The notes under the pieces were generated by a model that saw only the letters and a list, made by a program, of their open reading frames with translations, did not search any database and was not told the origin of the DNA. A stretch of 9,641 bases of DNA from an uncultured Mycoplasma sp. (lineage in GTDB: Bacteria; Bacillota_I; Bacilli_A; Mycoplasmatales; Mycoplasmoidaceae), in assembly GCA_947177535.1 (NCBI GenBank), contig CAMWUV010000012.1, positions 1 to 9,641 on the forward strand, written 5' to 3'. Numbering within the stretch: the first letter of the stretch is position 1; the number at the start of each line of letters is the position of its first letter. The translations under genes and the position numbers were made by a program. Of this stretch, positions 1 through 7,948 are shown piece after piece.

Positions 1-496
1 AATTAATTTCTTTAGAAGAATAATTTTCTGAAATAATTAAATTTTTTGTTTTTAATAATAGTTTGTAAGTGTCATCATTTTCTATTTCTTTAATTCCTTT
101 TTCTGAAACAGCAACAACAGAAATATTTAAATCAATTAATTTTTTAATAATTTCTTTTTTTTCATAATGAATAATAAAAACAAATTCACTTAAACTATCT
201 TCTATTTTTTCAAAATCTTTATTTTTAATAAAATCATCAAGTAAAGAAATTTTTAAACTACTCTTACTTAATAAATTTTTGTTCCCTTCATAAAACAAAA
301 TAAAAGGTGGCTTTAAAATTTTTTTAAGCTCTTCTGGATAATTATTATCCAAAATTGTTAATCATTCTTTTTTAACAAAATTTTTTGTTTCTAAACAAAT
401 TTCATTGCTAACCATTTCTTTATTAGAAATAGAAGAATAAATTTTTTCTCAATCACCATTGTGTTTGACAGCGAAATACAGCAAAACGTTTCTCAA
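1..496 (-). CDS. dprA: DprA/Smf-like DNA-processing protein, N-terminal 165 residues (cut by window edge), TTG start
   Basis: The DprA/Smf family binds single-stranded DNA and loads RecA during transformation and recombination. Read with TGA as Trp (codons at 449-451 and 362-364), the frame is open from a TTG at 496 to the left edge. The N-terminus MRNVLLYFAVKHNGDWEKIY is of the type seen in mollicute Smf proteins. Residues 46-72 carry the family signature LTILDNNYPEELKKIL followed by KPPFILFYEGN, and ISENYSS near residue 158 resembles the 'SEYP' segment late in the Rossmann domain. The usual GSR motif and SGLARGID motif are not recognisable, and the segment between the signatures is shortened. 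The TTG is chosen because GGAGG lies 4 bases upstream (501-505) and no ATG or GTG fits. It probably follows rbgA in the same operon (68-bp gap) or has its own promoter. Family assignment is fairly sure; activity is doubtful. Confidence 0.72.
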
Positions 497-500
497 TTTT

Positions 501-541
501 CCTCCAGTAGCTCTATTGTAGCTACATATTAGTAAGGTAAA
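501..541 (-). promoter_or_regulatory. Possible promoter, hairpin and strong RBS in front of the dprA-like gene
   Basis: On the minus strand TACAAT (520-515) resembles a -10 box, with TTTACC (541-536) or TTTTAC one base upstream as a weak -35 at 15-16 bp. GTAGCT/AGCTAC (507-512 and 520-525) can form a 6-bp stem with a 7-nt loop directly upstream of a GGAGG ribosome binding site (501-505). The hairpin overlaps the putative -10, so it may exist only in read-through transcripts from rbgA. The RBS is clear; promoter and hairpin function are inferred. Confidence 0.35.
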
Positions 542-564
542 AAAAATGAGAAAAAATTAAAAAA

Positions 565-1377
565 TTATTCTAAATAAATTTTTATTTTTTGATCATCAAT
601 AATTTTTTTTAAAATTAAATTATAAAAATTTGTTTCTTTGTCGCTACTTATTTTATTTTTTTCTAAAATATTGTTCAGTATTTCATTAGCTGTTAAATTT
701 AAATGATTAACATTAAAAATTGATTCAAAAATATTTTCTTGATTGTTATTTAAAATTTTATTAAATAAATGAATAATCAAATCTTTTTTATTTACCAATT
801 CTCTATTTACACAGTTTATTAAAGCTAAATTTAATCCCATTTCATAAGTTTTTACATCTTTGAAAAACACACCAGGAGTATCAATAAGATATAAAAAATC
901 AGAAATTTTAATATTTTCAGATTTTCTTGTTACACCTGGTCTATTTTCAACATTTAAAATTTTTTTATTATACAAAAAATTTATTAATGATGATTTACCT
1001 ATATTTGGTAAACCTACAACCATACCTATAAAAATAGGATTTTTTAAGCCTTTTTTTATTAATGATTTTTTTTTGTTTTCTAATTTTGATTTAATGTAGT
1101 TAATAATTTTATTCTTGTCTTTTTGATTTTTAACAGAAGCATAAAATAAATTTTTGTCTTGATTTTTAAAATCTATTAAATCACTTTTTAATGCTATTTG
1201 TACTATAGGTTTATTGTTAAAAATACTCAATAGTTCACTATTAGATGATGAATATGGAAGTCTTGAGTCCACTATTTCTAAAACAAAATCAATGTTTTTC
1301 TTTTTATCTGAAATAACATCAACTGTTTTTTTCATATGTCCAATAAATCAATTTATTTTTTTTTCTTCTTTTTCCAT
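565..1377 (-). CDS. rbgA: Ribosome biogenesis GTPase RbgA (YlqF), 270 aa
   Basis: RbgA is a circularly permuted GTPase that acts late in assembly of the 50S subunit. The true start is the ATG at 1377: the first 14 residues include WFIGHM, the family's N-terminal WFPGHM signature, whose Trp is a TGA codon. The G motifs follow in permuted order: DSRLP (37-41), a G4-like LKSD (63-66), the G1 P-loop GLPNIGKSS (122-130), the G2/switch RPGVTR (146-151) and G3 DTPG (166-169). A helical, Lys- and Asn-rich C-terminal domain completes a length close to the B. subtilis protein (about 280 aa). The G4 motif has Leu where NKxD has Asn. It starts 2 bp after the pyrG stop, so the two are almost certainly cotranscribed. 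Only a weak purine-rich RBS (AAGAAAA) is visible inside the end of pyrG. Confidence 0.93.
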
Positions 1378-1379
1378 AT

Positions 1380-3002
1380 TTAAATAATTTTTCTTGCTGC
1401 TTCTAAAAAGCTATAAAAAATAGGATTAGGACTTAAAATTTTTGTAGTAAATTCTGCATGAAATTGACAAGCTATAAAAAATTTATGATTTGGTATTTCA
1501 ATAATTTCTACTAAATTTTTTTCTTTATTTATTCCTGAAAAAATAAAACCTTTGCTTAGAAAAATACCTGCATATTTTGGATTAAATTCATAACGGTGTC
1601 TGTGACGTTCAAAAATTTCATTTCTTTTATAAATACTATAAGTTTTAGAATTAGGTTTTATACAACAAGCAAAATTACCTAATCTTAAAGTACCACCTAA
1701 ATTGTGATCTTTTTCTTTTCCTTCTAAAATAGTAATTACAGGATTTAAAGTATTTTCATCAAATTCTGTACTATTAGCATCTTTTATGTGCAAAACATTT
1801 CTAGCAAATTCAATACATGCTAATTGCATTCCTAAACAAATTCCAAAAAATGGAATATTATTTTCTCTTGCAAATTGAATTGCTAAAATTTTTCCTTCAA
1901 TTCCTCTGTTTCCAAAACCACCTGGAACCAAAATTCCATCATAAAATTTTAATTCTGAAACATTTTCTTTAGTAATTGATGAAGAATCAATAAATTCAAT
2001 TCTAATTTCTGTATTTAAATGAAAAGAGGAAATTTCCAAACTAGAAATAACTGATAAATAAGTATCTGATGCATCTAAATATTTTCCAACAATAGCAATT
2101 CTTGCTTTGTATTTTTTGGGTTTTTTTATTAAAGAAACAAAATTATCTCAATTTCTATAACCTGTTCTTTCTGGAGTTTTTAACTTAAAATATTCAAATA
2201 TAGAATTTTGGATTTTTTGTACTTCCAAAGATTCAGGCATTAAATAAATATGTTTTAGATTTATTAGAGAAAAAATATTTTCTTTTTTAATTCCTGTAGT
2301 TAAATTAATTTTATTTTTTAAAGTATCTGTTAATTCATCTTTTGATCGCACAAGTAGCAAACTAGGAAAAATTCCAAAAGATGTTAATTCCTTTACAGAG
2401 TGTTGTAATGGCTTAGTTTTAAGATCATTACTAGTTAGTAAAGCAATTAAAGGTACCGTGTGAATAAACATAACTTGATTACGATACTTTGATTTTAATT
2501 GTCTAAGTGATTCAAGAAATGGCACTGATTCTATATCACCAACAGTACCACCAACTTCAACTATTAAAAAATCAGGTTCATATTTATTGCATAAATCAAT
2601 TACTTTTTCAGATATTGCATCAGTAATGTGAGGAACAACTTGAACAGTAGCACCCAAAAATTTTCCATCTCTTTCTTTTTTTAAAGTTTCATAGTAAATT
2701 TTACCCGCTGTTACATTTGATTCTTTTGGTAAATTAATATTTAAAAATCTTTCATAATTCCCAATATCTAAATCTGTTTCATGTCCATCTTCTGTAACAA
2801 AAACTTCACCATGTTGACCAGGAGACATAGTACCTGCATCAACATTAAGGTATGGGTCAAATTTCATAATTAATACTTTCATATTAAAGCATTTTAGCAT
2901 TGCCCCTAAACTTGAACAAGCAACACCTTTTCCAAGACTTGAAAAAACTCCACCAGTAACAATTAAAATTTTTGTCTTGCTATTTAATTTTTTTGTTGTC
3001 AT
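1380..3002 (-). CDS. pyrG: CTP synthase, 540 aa
   Basis: CTP synthase converts UTP to CTP using ATP and glutamine. The N-terminal synthetase domain (about 1-280) has the family P-loop TGGVFSSLGKG (16-26), the MKFDPYLNVDAGTMSP segment and EVGGTVGDIES. The C-terminal class I glutamine amidotransferase domain has the oxyanion segment VPGGFGNRG, the nucleophile Cys389 in FGICLGMQ, and His515/Glu517. The last motif reads HAE instead of the usual HPE. The single TGA (2148-2150, residue 285) is Trp; under the standard code the gene would look split in two. The length is normal for the family (about 535-545). The ATG at 3002 is preferred, with GAAG about 9 bases upstream; an in-frame TTG at 3017 is an alternative that would add 5 residues. 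It is the first gene of the pyrG-rbgA-dprA operon, behind the lepA terminator. Confidence 0.97.
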
Positions 3003-3032
3003 AAAATAATTCTTCAAAATATTATTTAATTT

Positions 3033-3038
3033 ATTATA
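3033..3038 (-). promoter_or_regulatory. Putative -10 box of pyrG
   Basis: The minus strand reads TATAAT here, about 30 bp upstream of the pyrG ATG and just past the lepA terminator. This is the only place for a pyrG-rbgA-dprA promoter if the terminator is efficient. No convincing -35 is visible: the position 17 bp upstream lies within the terminator stem and reads CCTTAA. AT-rich DNA makes chance matches common. Confidence 0.4.
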
Positions 3039-3064
3039 AGAAAAAACCTTAAAAATTAAGGTTT
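3038..3064 (-). terminator. Rho-independent terminator of the fmt-lepA operon
   Basis: A perfect 9-bp stem, AAACCTTAA (3044-3052) and TTAAGGTTT (3056-3064), closes a 3-nt loop. On the minus strand it is followed by a T run ending in TTTTTTC. It sits 11 bp past the lepA stop codon and before pyrG, so it separates two transcription units. Confidence 0.85.
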
Positions 3065-3075
3065 ATTTATTAAAA

Positions 3076-4887
3076 TTAATCTTCTGAAAGAATTTTAACA
3101 AAAGTATCATGAGGAACAGAAACATTCCCAATTGCTTTTAATTTCTTTTTTCCTTCTTTTTGTTGTTCTAGTAATTTTTTCTTTCTAGTAATGTCACCAC
3201 CATAACATTTAGCTAAAACATTTTTTCGCATTGCAGAAACTGTTTCTCTAGCAATTATTTTACCTCCAATTACTGCTTGGATTGGAATTTCAAATTGATG
3301 TTTTGGGATGTTTTCTTTTAGCTTCAAACAAATTTTTCTTGATCTTTCACTAGCAAATTGACGATGCATGATAGTTGATAAAGCATCTACTTTATTACCA
3401 TTAAGCAAAATATCTACTTTAACCAAATCTTGTTTCATATAATTAGTTATTTCATAATCTAAAGTTGCATAGCCTTTAGAGCATGATTTTAATTTGTCAA
3501 AAAAACTATACATAATTTCAGCAAGAGGAATAAGATAAACTACTTTTTTTCTGCTGATATCAACATTAATTAAATCAATATATTCACCTCGATAATTTTG
3601 ACATAATTCCATAACATTACCTAGATATTCATCTGGAACAACAATTTGAGCTTTAACAAAAGGTTCTTGAATTTCTTTATACAATGTTTTATCAGGTAAT
3701 TTTGCTGCTGAATCAATTTCTAAAATTTTATTATCATTCATGACAACTTTATAAACAACTGAAGGAGCTGTAGCAATTAAAGCTATATTAAATTCTCTAT
3801 CTAATCTTTCTCTAATTACATCCATATGTAATAGACCCAAAAATCCACATCTTATTCCAAATCCTAAAGCTTGTGAAGTTTCGTACTCATAAGTTAAAGA
3901 AGAATCAGACAAATAAATTTTTTCCAAAGCTTCTTTAAATAATTCATATTGTGTACTATCAATTGGATATAAACCACAATACACCATAGGAAGAATTTTT
4001 TTATATCCAGGCAAAGATTCTAAAGCAGGATTAGAAGCATCTGTAATGGTGTCTCCAACACTAATACTTTTAATATTTTTAATAGATGCAGCAACTCATC
4101 CAACTTCTCCAGCAACTAATTTTTCTTTATTAATAATTTTGGGGGTATTAACACCAACAGCAGTAACTAAAAATGTTTCTTTATTAGACATAAATTGAAT
4201 TTTAGTACCTACTTTAATTTGTCCGTTTTTTATTCTCACTAAGCAAACAGCACCTTTATATGCATCATAATAAGAATCAAAAATTAATGCTTGTAAAGGT
4301 TTATTATCATCAGAATCTAAAGGTGCTGGAATTTTATTAACAATTGCTTCCATTATTTTATCTATATTTAATCCGCTTTTAGCAGATACCAAAGGTGCAT
4401 CAGAACAATCTAAGCCAATTGATTCTTCAATTTGTTTTTTAACTCTTTCAACGTCTGCAGAAGGTAAATCAATTTTATTTATTACAGGTACAATTTCTAA
4501 ATTATTTTCTAATGCTAAATAAACATTAGATAGTGTTTGTGCTTCTACACCTTGAGAAGCATCAACTATTAACAAAGCTCCTTCACAAGCAGCTAAACTT
4601 CTTGAAACTTCATATGTAAAATCAACATGTCCAGGGGTATCAATTAAATGGAAATAATAGTCTTTGCCATCTTTAGGGTTATGATAAATAATTTGAACAG
4701 CATTTAATTTTATTGTTATCCCTCTTTCTCTTTCTATATCCATAGAATCTAGAATTTGATTTTTCATTTCTCTACTTGTTAAAGTATTTGTAAATTCTAT
4801 TATTCTATCTGAAATAGTAGATTTACCATGATCAATATGTGCTACAATGCTAAAATTTCTAATATATTTTTTTTCTATTTTTTCCAT
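3076..4887 (-). CDS. lepA: Elongation factor 4 (LepA), 603 aa
   Basis: LepA/EF4 is a ribosome-binding translational GTPase, linked to back-translocation or to 30S biogenesis and initiation. The G domain shows G1 AHIDHGKST (16-24), RERGITI (53-59) around switch I, G3 DTPGHVDF (83-90) and G4 NKIDLP (137-142). The LepA-specific C-terminal half follows, ending in [22 protein letters not shown], split here only for description: the key parts are GKKK, IGNV and HDTF near residues 580-600. The single TGA at 4096-4098 (residue 264, in GEVGWVAA) is Trp. Length is typical (about 600). The ATG at 4887 lies 7 bases after the fmt stop, and no Shine-Dalgarno is visible, so translation may be coupled to fmt. 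It is the last gene of its operon, followed by a strong terminator. Confidence 0.97.
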
Positions 4888-4894
4888 AATTATT

Positions 4895-5851
4895 TTATTT
4901 TAATAAACAATCTTGTTTGATTTCCAAATTACCATTTATTAATTCTTTAACAAAATTTCTTTTTTTACCCTCTAATTGAATTTCTTTTACTAAAATATTA
5001 AAATCCAAAGTTGCAATTTCTATTCCATCTTTAGAAACATTAATAACTGTTCCAGCTTTTTTAAGTGACTTATTGTCAGTTACAGTACAATTAAATAATT
5101 TAATTTTTTTATTATTTAATTCACAATATGCACCTGGAATATCTGATAAACCCCTAATTAAATTTTTAATATTTTCAGCTTTTTGAAAAAAATTTATTTT
5201 TTCGTTTTCTTTTAAAATATTATATGCATAACTTACTTTTGATTCATCTTGGTTTACAGGTTTGTATTCACAAGAAAAAACTTTTTCCAAATCATTAAAA
5301 ACTATTTCATAAACTAAATTATTCATTCTTTTAAAAAGAGAAGAAGTTGTTTCATTATTTTTGATATCAATTTTTCTTTCACAATAAACAGGGCCAGCAT
5401 CCATTTTTTTTATTGTTTTCATTAAACAAACACCAGTTTCAGTTTCTCCATTTATAATTGCTCAATGAATTGGAGCACCTCCACGATATTTTGGCAATAA
5501 AGAAGCATGTACATTAATACAACCAAATTTAGGAATTGACAAAATTTCATCAGGAATAAATTGTCCAAAAGCACAAGTAACAAAAGCAAATGGTTCTAAG
5601 CTGGTCAACTCTTGTTTAATTTCTTTCATTATAGTTGGTTGAAAAAAAATAATTTTTTTTTCAATAGCTAATTTTTTAACTTCTGAAAAAATAATTTCTT
5701 TTTTTCTGCCAGAAATTTTGTCTGGTTGGCAAATTATTGCTACAACATTGTATTTTTTATCAAGCAAAGCATTTAATGCAAAAGTAGCTATTTCAGGAGT
5801 GCCCATAAAAACTATTTTTTGACTTTCACAACAGTTTCTTTTTTCTCCCAT
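4895..5851 (-). CDS. fmt: Methionyl-tRNA formyltransferase, 318 aa
   Basis: Fmt transfers a formyl group from 10-formyltetrahydrofolate to Met-tRNA(fMet) for initiation. The N-terminal Rossmann domain begins [15 protein letters not shown] and continues to the family signature [16 protein letters not shown] (117-132). The presumed catalytic Asn113, His115 and Asp151 (in MDAGP) are all present. The C-terminal tRNA-binding domain (about 205-318) contains the expected ISFFQ-like [16 protein letters not shown] segment. TGA 5462-5464 (residue 130) encodes the conserved Trp of PIHWAI. The ATG at 5851 is the only start upstream of the first beta strand and adds about 11 non-family residues ([11 protein letters not shown]). 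It overlaps the 3' end of the preceding gene by 40 bp in another frame; a purine-rich GAGAAAGAAAA lies just upstream. lepA follows after 7 bp. Confidence 0.95.
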
Positions 5852-6603
5852 TTTTCTTTCTCTTTCTTTTCTTTTTCTTGTTTTTTTAATAATTTTTTTT
5901 CTTCTTTTAAAATTTGTTTTTCTTTATATAAAGTTAATTTTTCTGGATCATTTTCAATTGATTTCATTTTTTTTTCTTTAATTGATTTAACAAAATTTAA
6001 TTTTTTGTATTTTTGTTGTCTTGCATATTCTTTTTTAATTTTATTTTCTTCAGCTAGTTTAATAGGTAAAATTCATTTACTTTCTTCTTCATAATTTCTT
6101 TCACCTAATGTAATAATTTTTTTCTCTACTGGACTTTTTTTACTATTTCCTTTTTTAATATTTTTTACTTCACATTCTATTGCTCTAGGTTTATCTTCAA
6201 CACCGGTTTTAGAATTACGTGTAACAAAAAGAACAACATATAATTCTCTTGGCTTTTCTTTTTTATATGTTTTTCCTTCTTTTTTGTATTCCAATTTTTT
6301 TTGCTTTTCTTGATCTTTTTTTTCTTTTATTAATTTTTTTTGCTTTTCTTGATCTTCTTTTGATAAAGCTCTATTAATGACATATGGGTCAGGTCTTTTA
6401 ACAACATATGATTCAACAAGTTCTTTACCAACCTCACCATTGGATTTTAAAAATTTTTTAATAGTGTCTCTAACTTCATTTCCTTCATGTCTTTTATGTA
6501 CAGCACCAGCTGTACTTTGATTTTTCTTTCTTTTTTTTCATCAAAAAAAAATTCCAACAGGAACTAAGACTATTAATAGAATTAGTAGTAAATTATTATC
6601 CAT
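5812..6603 (-). CDS. Lysine-rich, N-terminally membrane-anchored protein of unknown function, 263 aa
   Basis: I do not recognise this gene. Read with TGA as Trp, it is one frame from the ATG at 6603 to a TAG at 5812-5814. Residues 4-22 form a single hydrophobic helix ending in Trp-Trp (two consecutive TGA codons), followed at once by KKRKK. By the positive-inside rule the long remainder should lie in the cytoplasm. About a quarter of all residues are Lys. Residues 80-117 are highly charged and contain an exact tandem DQEKQKKL (84-91 and 97-104). Residues 118-180 look globular (RELYVVLFVTRN, a WILP segment around the TGA-encoded Trp177), and 195-263 look like a charged helix or coiled coil. 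It heads the operon with fmt and lepA, from a promoter region shared with rpsT, which suggests a link to translation or the envelope, but no function is established. Confidence 0.85.
6293..6356 (-). repeat. 25-bp direct repeat inside the lysine-rich gene
   Basis: Positions 6293-6317 and 6332-6356 are identical over 25 bases and offset by 39 bp, that is 13 codons in frame. Each copy encodes DQEKQKKL. This fits a small internal duplication of a charged helical repeat in the unknown protein. Confidence 0.8.
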
Positions 6604-6675
6604 ATTATCAACTTTTTATCTATAAATTAATACAATATAATATTATAATATAGTGTTTAATGTAGAGGAAAATTA
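6604..6675. promoter_or_regulatory. Shared divergent promoter region of rpsT (+) and the fmt-lepA operon (-)
   Basis: The 72-bp gap contains a perfect 12-bp palindrome, TATAATATTATA (6636-6647). It supplies TATAAT to the plus strand (6636-6641, with another at 6644-6649) and TATAAT to the minus strand (6647-6642). Transcription in both directions would therefore start from overlapping -10 boxes. No good -35 is visible for either direction. rpsT has a clear RBS, AGAGGAA (6664-6670), about 5 bases before its ATG. Start sites are inferred. Confidence 0.55.
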
Positions 6676-6915
6676 ATGGCAAATATTAAATCTAATATAA
6701 AGAGAAACAAACAAAATAAGGCAAGAAATGTAGTTGTTCATTCACAAAAATCTGCAATGAAAACTCAAATTAAAAAAACACGTACTACAAAATCTGATAA
6801 AGATTTAAACCTTGCTTATAAAAAAATTGATTCTGCTTTATCTAAAGGAATTATCAAACAAAATAAAGCTGATAGATTAAAACAAAGATTAGCTTTAAAT
6901 AATAATAAATCATAG
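6676..6915 (+). CDS. rpsT: 30S ribosomal protein S20, 79 aa
   Basis: S20 is a primary 16S rRNA binding protein of the small subunit. The sequence starts MANIKSNIKRNKQNKARN, the canonical S20 N-terminus, and continues as basic helices with AYKKIDSALSKGIIKQNKADRLKQRL, matching the family C-terminal half. At 79 residues it is slightly shorter than the usual 85-88. The ATG has a good RBS (AGAGGAA, 6664-6670). It is the only plus-strand gene here, transcribed divergently from the fmt operon and ending in a strong terminator 11 bp past its stop. A holA-like gene lies about 2.3 kb away; holA and rpsT are close neighbours in many Firmicutes. Confidence 0.97.
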   Translation: MANIKSNIKRNKQNKARNVVVHSQKSAMKTQIKKTRTTKSDKDLNLAYKKIDSALSKGIIKQNKADRLKQRLALNNNKS

Positions 6916-6926
6916 ATATTTATAAT

Positions 6927-6957
6927 AAAAAAACATAGATGATATCTATGTTTTTTT
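6927..6957. terminator. Bidirectional terminator between rpsT (+) and folT-like gene (-)
   Basis: ACATAGAT (6933-6940) pairs with ATCTATGT (6944-6951) around a GAT loop. The stem is extended by A6 and T6 to about 14 bp, and T runs lie on the exit side of both strands. It serves the two convergent genes. The stop codon of the minus-strand gene (6946-6948) is inside the stem. Confidence 0.9.
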
Positions 6958-7869
6958 ATTAATACTATTTCATTTTAAAAATTTAGATATTTTTATTTTA
7001 TCAACATAATTAGATGCTATTGGAATAATAATAATCAATATGAAAACTTGTATAGGTGCTTTTATAGATTCTTTAAAAACTCTTGGAATTAAATAAAAAA
7101 TAAATCCATATTTTACAAAATATGGTGAATCAAATCCATACATATATTTATAAAATTCATTAGCAGAAATAGGTCCTAAAAGAAAGGACATTAAAATTGA
7201 TAAAATACACACTAAAGAAATAACTCATGAACATAAAATAAAATTTTTAGAAAATTTTTTATAAAAAATAATTTCTAAAATATTTGAAAAAATAAAAAAG
7301 AAACTAATTACTCCTAAAATAATTCACTTAGAATAAATAAAAAATATTTCTTCTAAACTGCTTTTACCTTCAAAAGAAAAAGAATTATTTGTAAAAAAAA
7401 TTAAAAAATAAATAGAAATTCCAGAAAAGAAAACAAGAAAAAAATCAAAAATAATAAAATCAATAATTTTTGATTTTTTTTCTTCTTTATTTTTTAATAT
7501 TCTTCACCTACAAAAATAAGAAAAAATACCAGATATTAAGCCAACCATTGGTTCTTGAATTGCATATAACCAAAACCAAACACTACCAGACATTAGCATT
7601 CCAAGAGAATCTGTAATAAAACCTGCAACAAAACCATATATTGGACCATATAACCAACCAATGATAATTAAAGGTGTTCATGAAACAGAAATAGAAAAAC
7701 TAAAAATTGGTATGTAAAAAGATGTTAATTGCAAAACCATCCTTAAAGCTATTAATACTGATAGTACTGTAATTGAACTAATATTAGAAAAGACTTTGAT
7801 TGGATATAAAGGAAAAAAGAATTCCATTATTTTTTGCTGTGATGTTTTTTTAACCAAAAATTTATCCAT
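6946..7869 (-). CDS. folT: ECF transporter S component, FolT-like (probable folate uptake), 307 aa
   Basis: ECF S components bind a vitamin in the membrane and associate with a shared EcfA/A'/T energising module, not encoded here. With five TGA codons read as Trp the frame is continuous. Residues 32-130 contain the S-component core: a hydrophobic helix, then TPLIIIGWLYGPIYGFVAGF followed by ITDSLG (65-90), resembling the 'GxxxGPxxGxxxGxxxDxxG' pattern of FolT. FYLIPRVFKESIKAPIQVF (about 258-276) resembles the FolT C-terminal 'PRIIKxxIMxPI' segment. At 307 aa it is longer than typical S components (about 170-200 aa) because of an extra hydrophobic stretch (about 130-225). The ATG at 7869 has AGGAAA (7879-7874) upstream; TAAAAT (7897-7892) is a possible -10. 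It stands alone between two terminators. Folate specificity is inferred; another vitamin is possible. Confidence 0.75.
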
Positions 7870-7916
7870 TTTTTTTCCTGTATTTTTTATTATTTTATCT
7901 GTATAAAATTTTTTAT

Positions 7917-7948
7917 AAAAAAAACTAAAAGTTTTACTTTTAGTTTTT
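7917..7948 (-). terminator. Rho-independent terminator of the holA/membrane-protein operon
   Basis: AAAAACTAAAAG (7920-7931) and CTTTTAGTTTTT (7937-7948) form a perfect 12-bp stem with a 5-nt loop. On the minus strand the stem runs into further T residues (7919-7917). It overlaps the TAA stop (7947-7949) of the upstream membrane-protein gene and separates it from the folT-like gene. Confidence 0.85.

Noticed and set aside
507..525. Hairpin near dprA considered as a rho-independent terminator of rbgA
   Set aside because: The stem is only 6 bp and is followed by GGAGGAAAA rather than a T run on the minus strand.
860..1099. Plus-strand 79-residue reading frame
   Set aside because: It lies antisense within rbgA, opposite its conserved GTPase motifs, with no RBS or family signature.
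1380..5851. pyrG, lepA and fmt each look like two adjacent broken genes
   Set aside because: Each break is one TGA codon in an otherwise continuous frame with family similarity on both sides; with code 4 the genes are intact.
5819..6094. Plus-strand Phe/Ser-rich 91-residue reading frame
   Set aside because: It is the antisense image of lysine-rich codons in the membrane-anchored gene; the Phe/Ser richness follows from that composition.
6293..6356. Repeat considered as a CRISPR or mobile-element trace
   Set aside because: There are only two copies, offset by 13 codons in frame and encoding the same peptide; this is an internal coding duplication.
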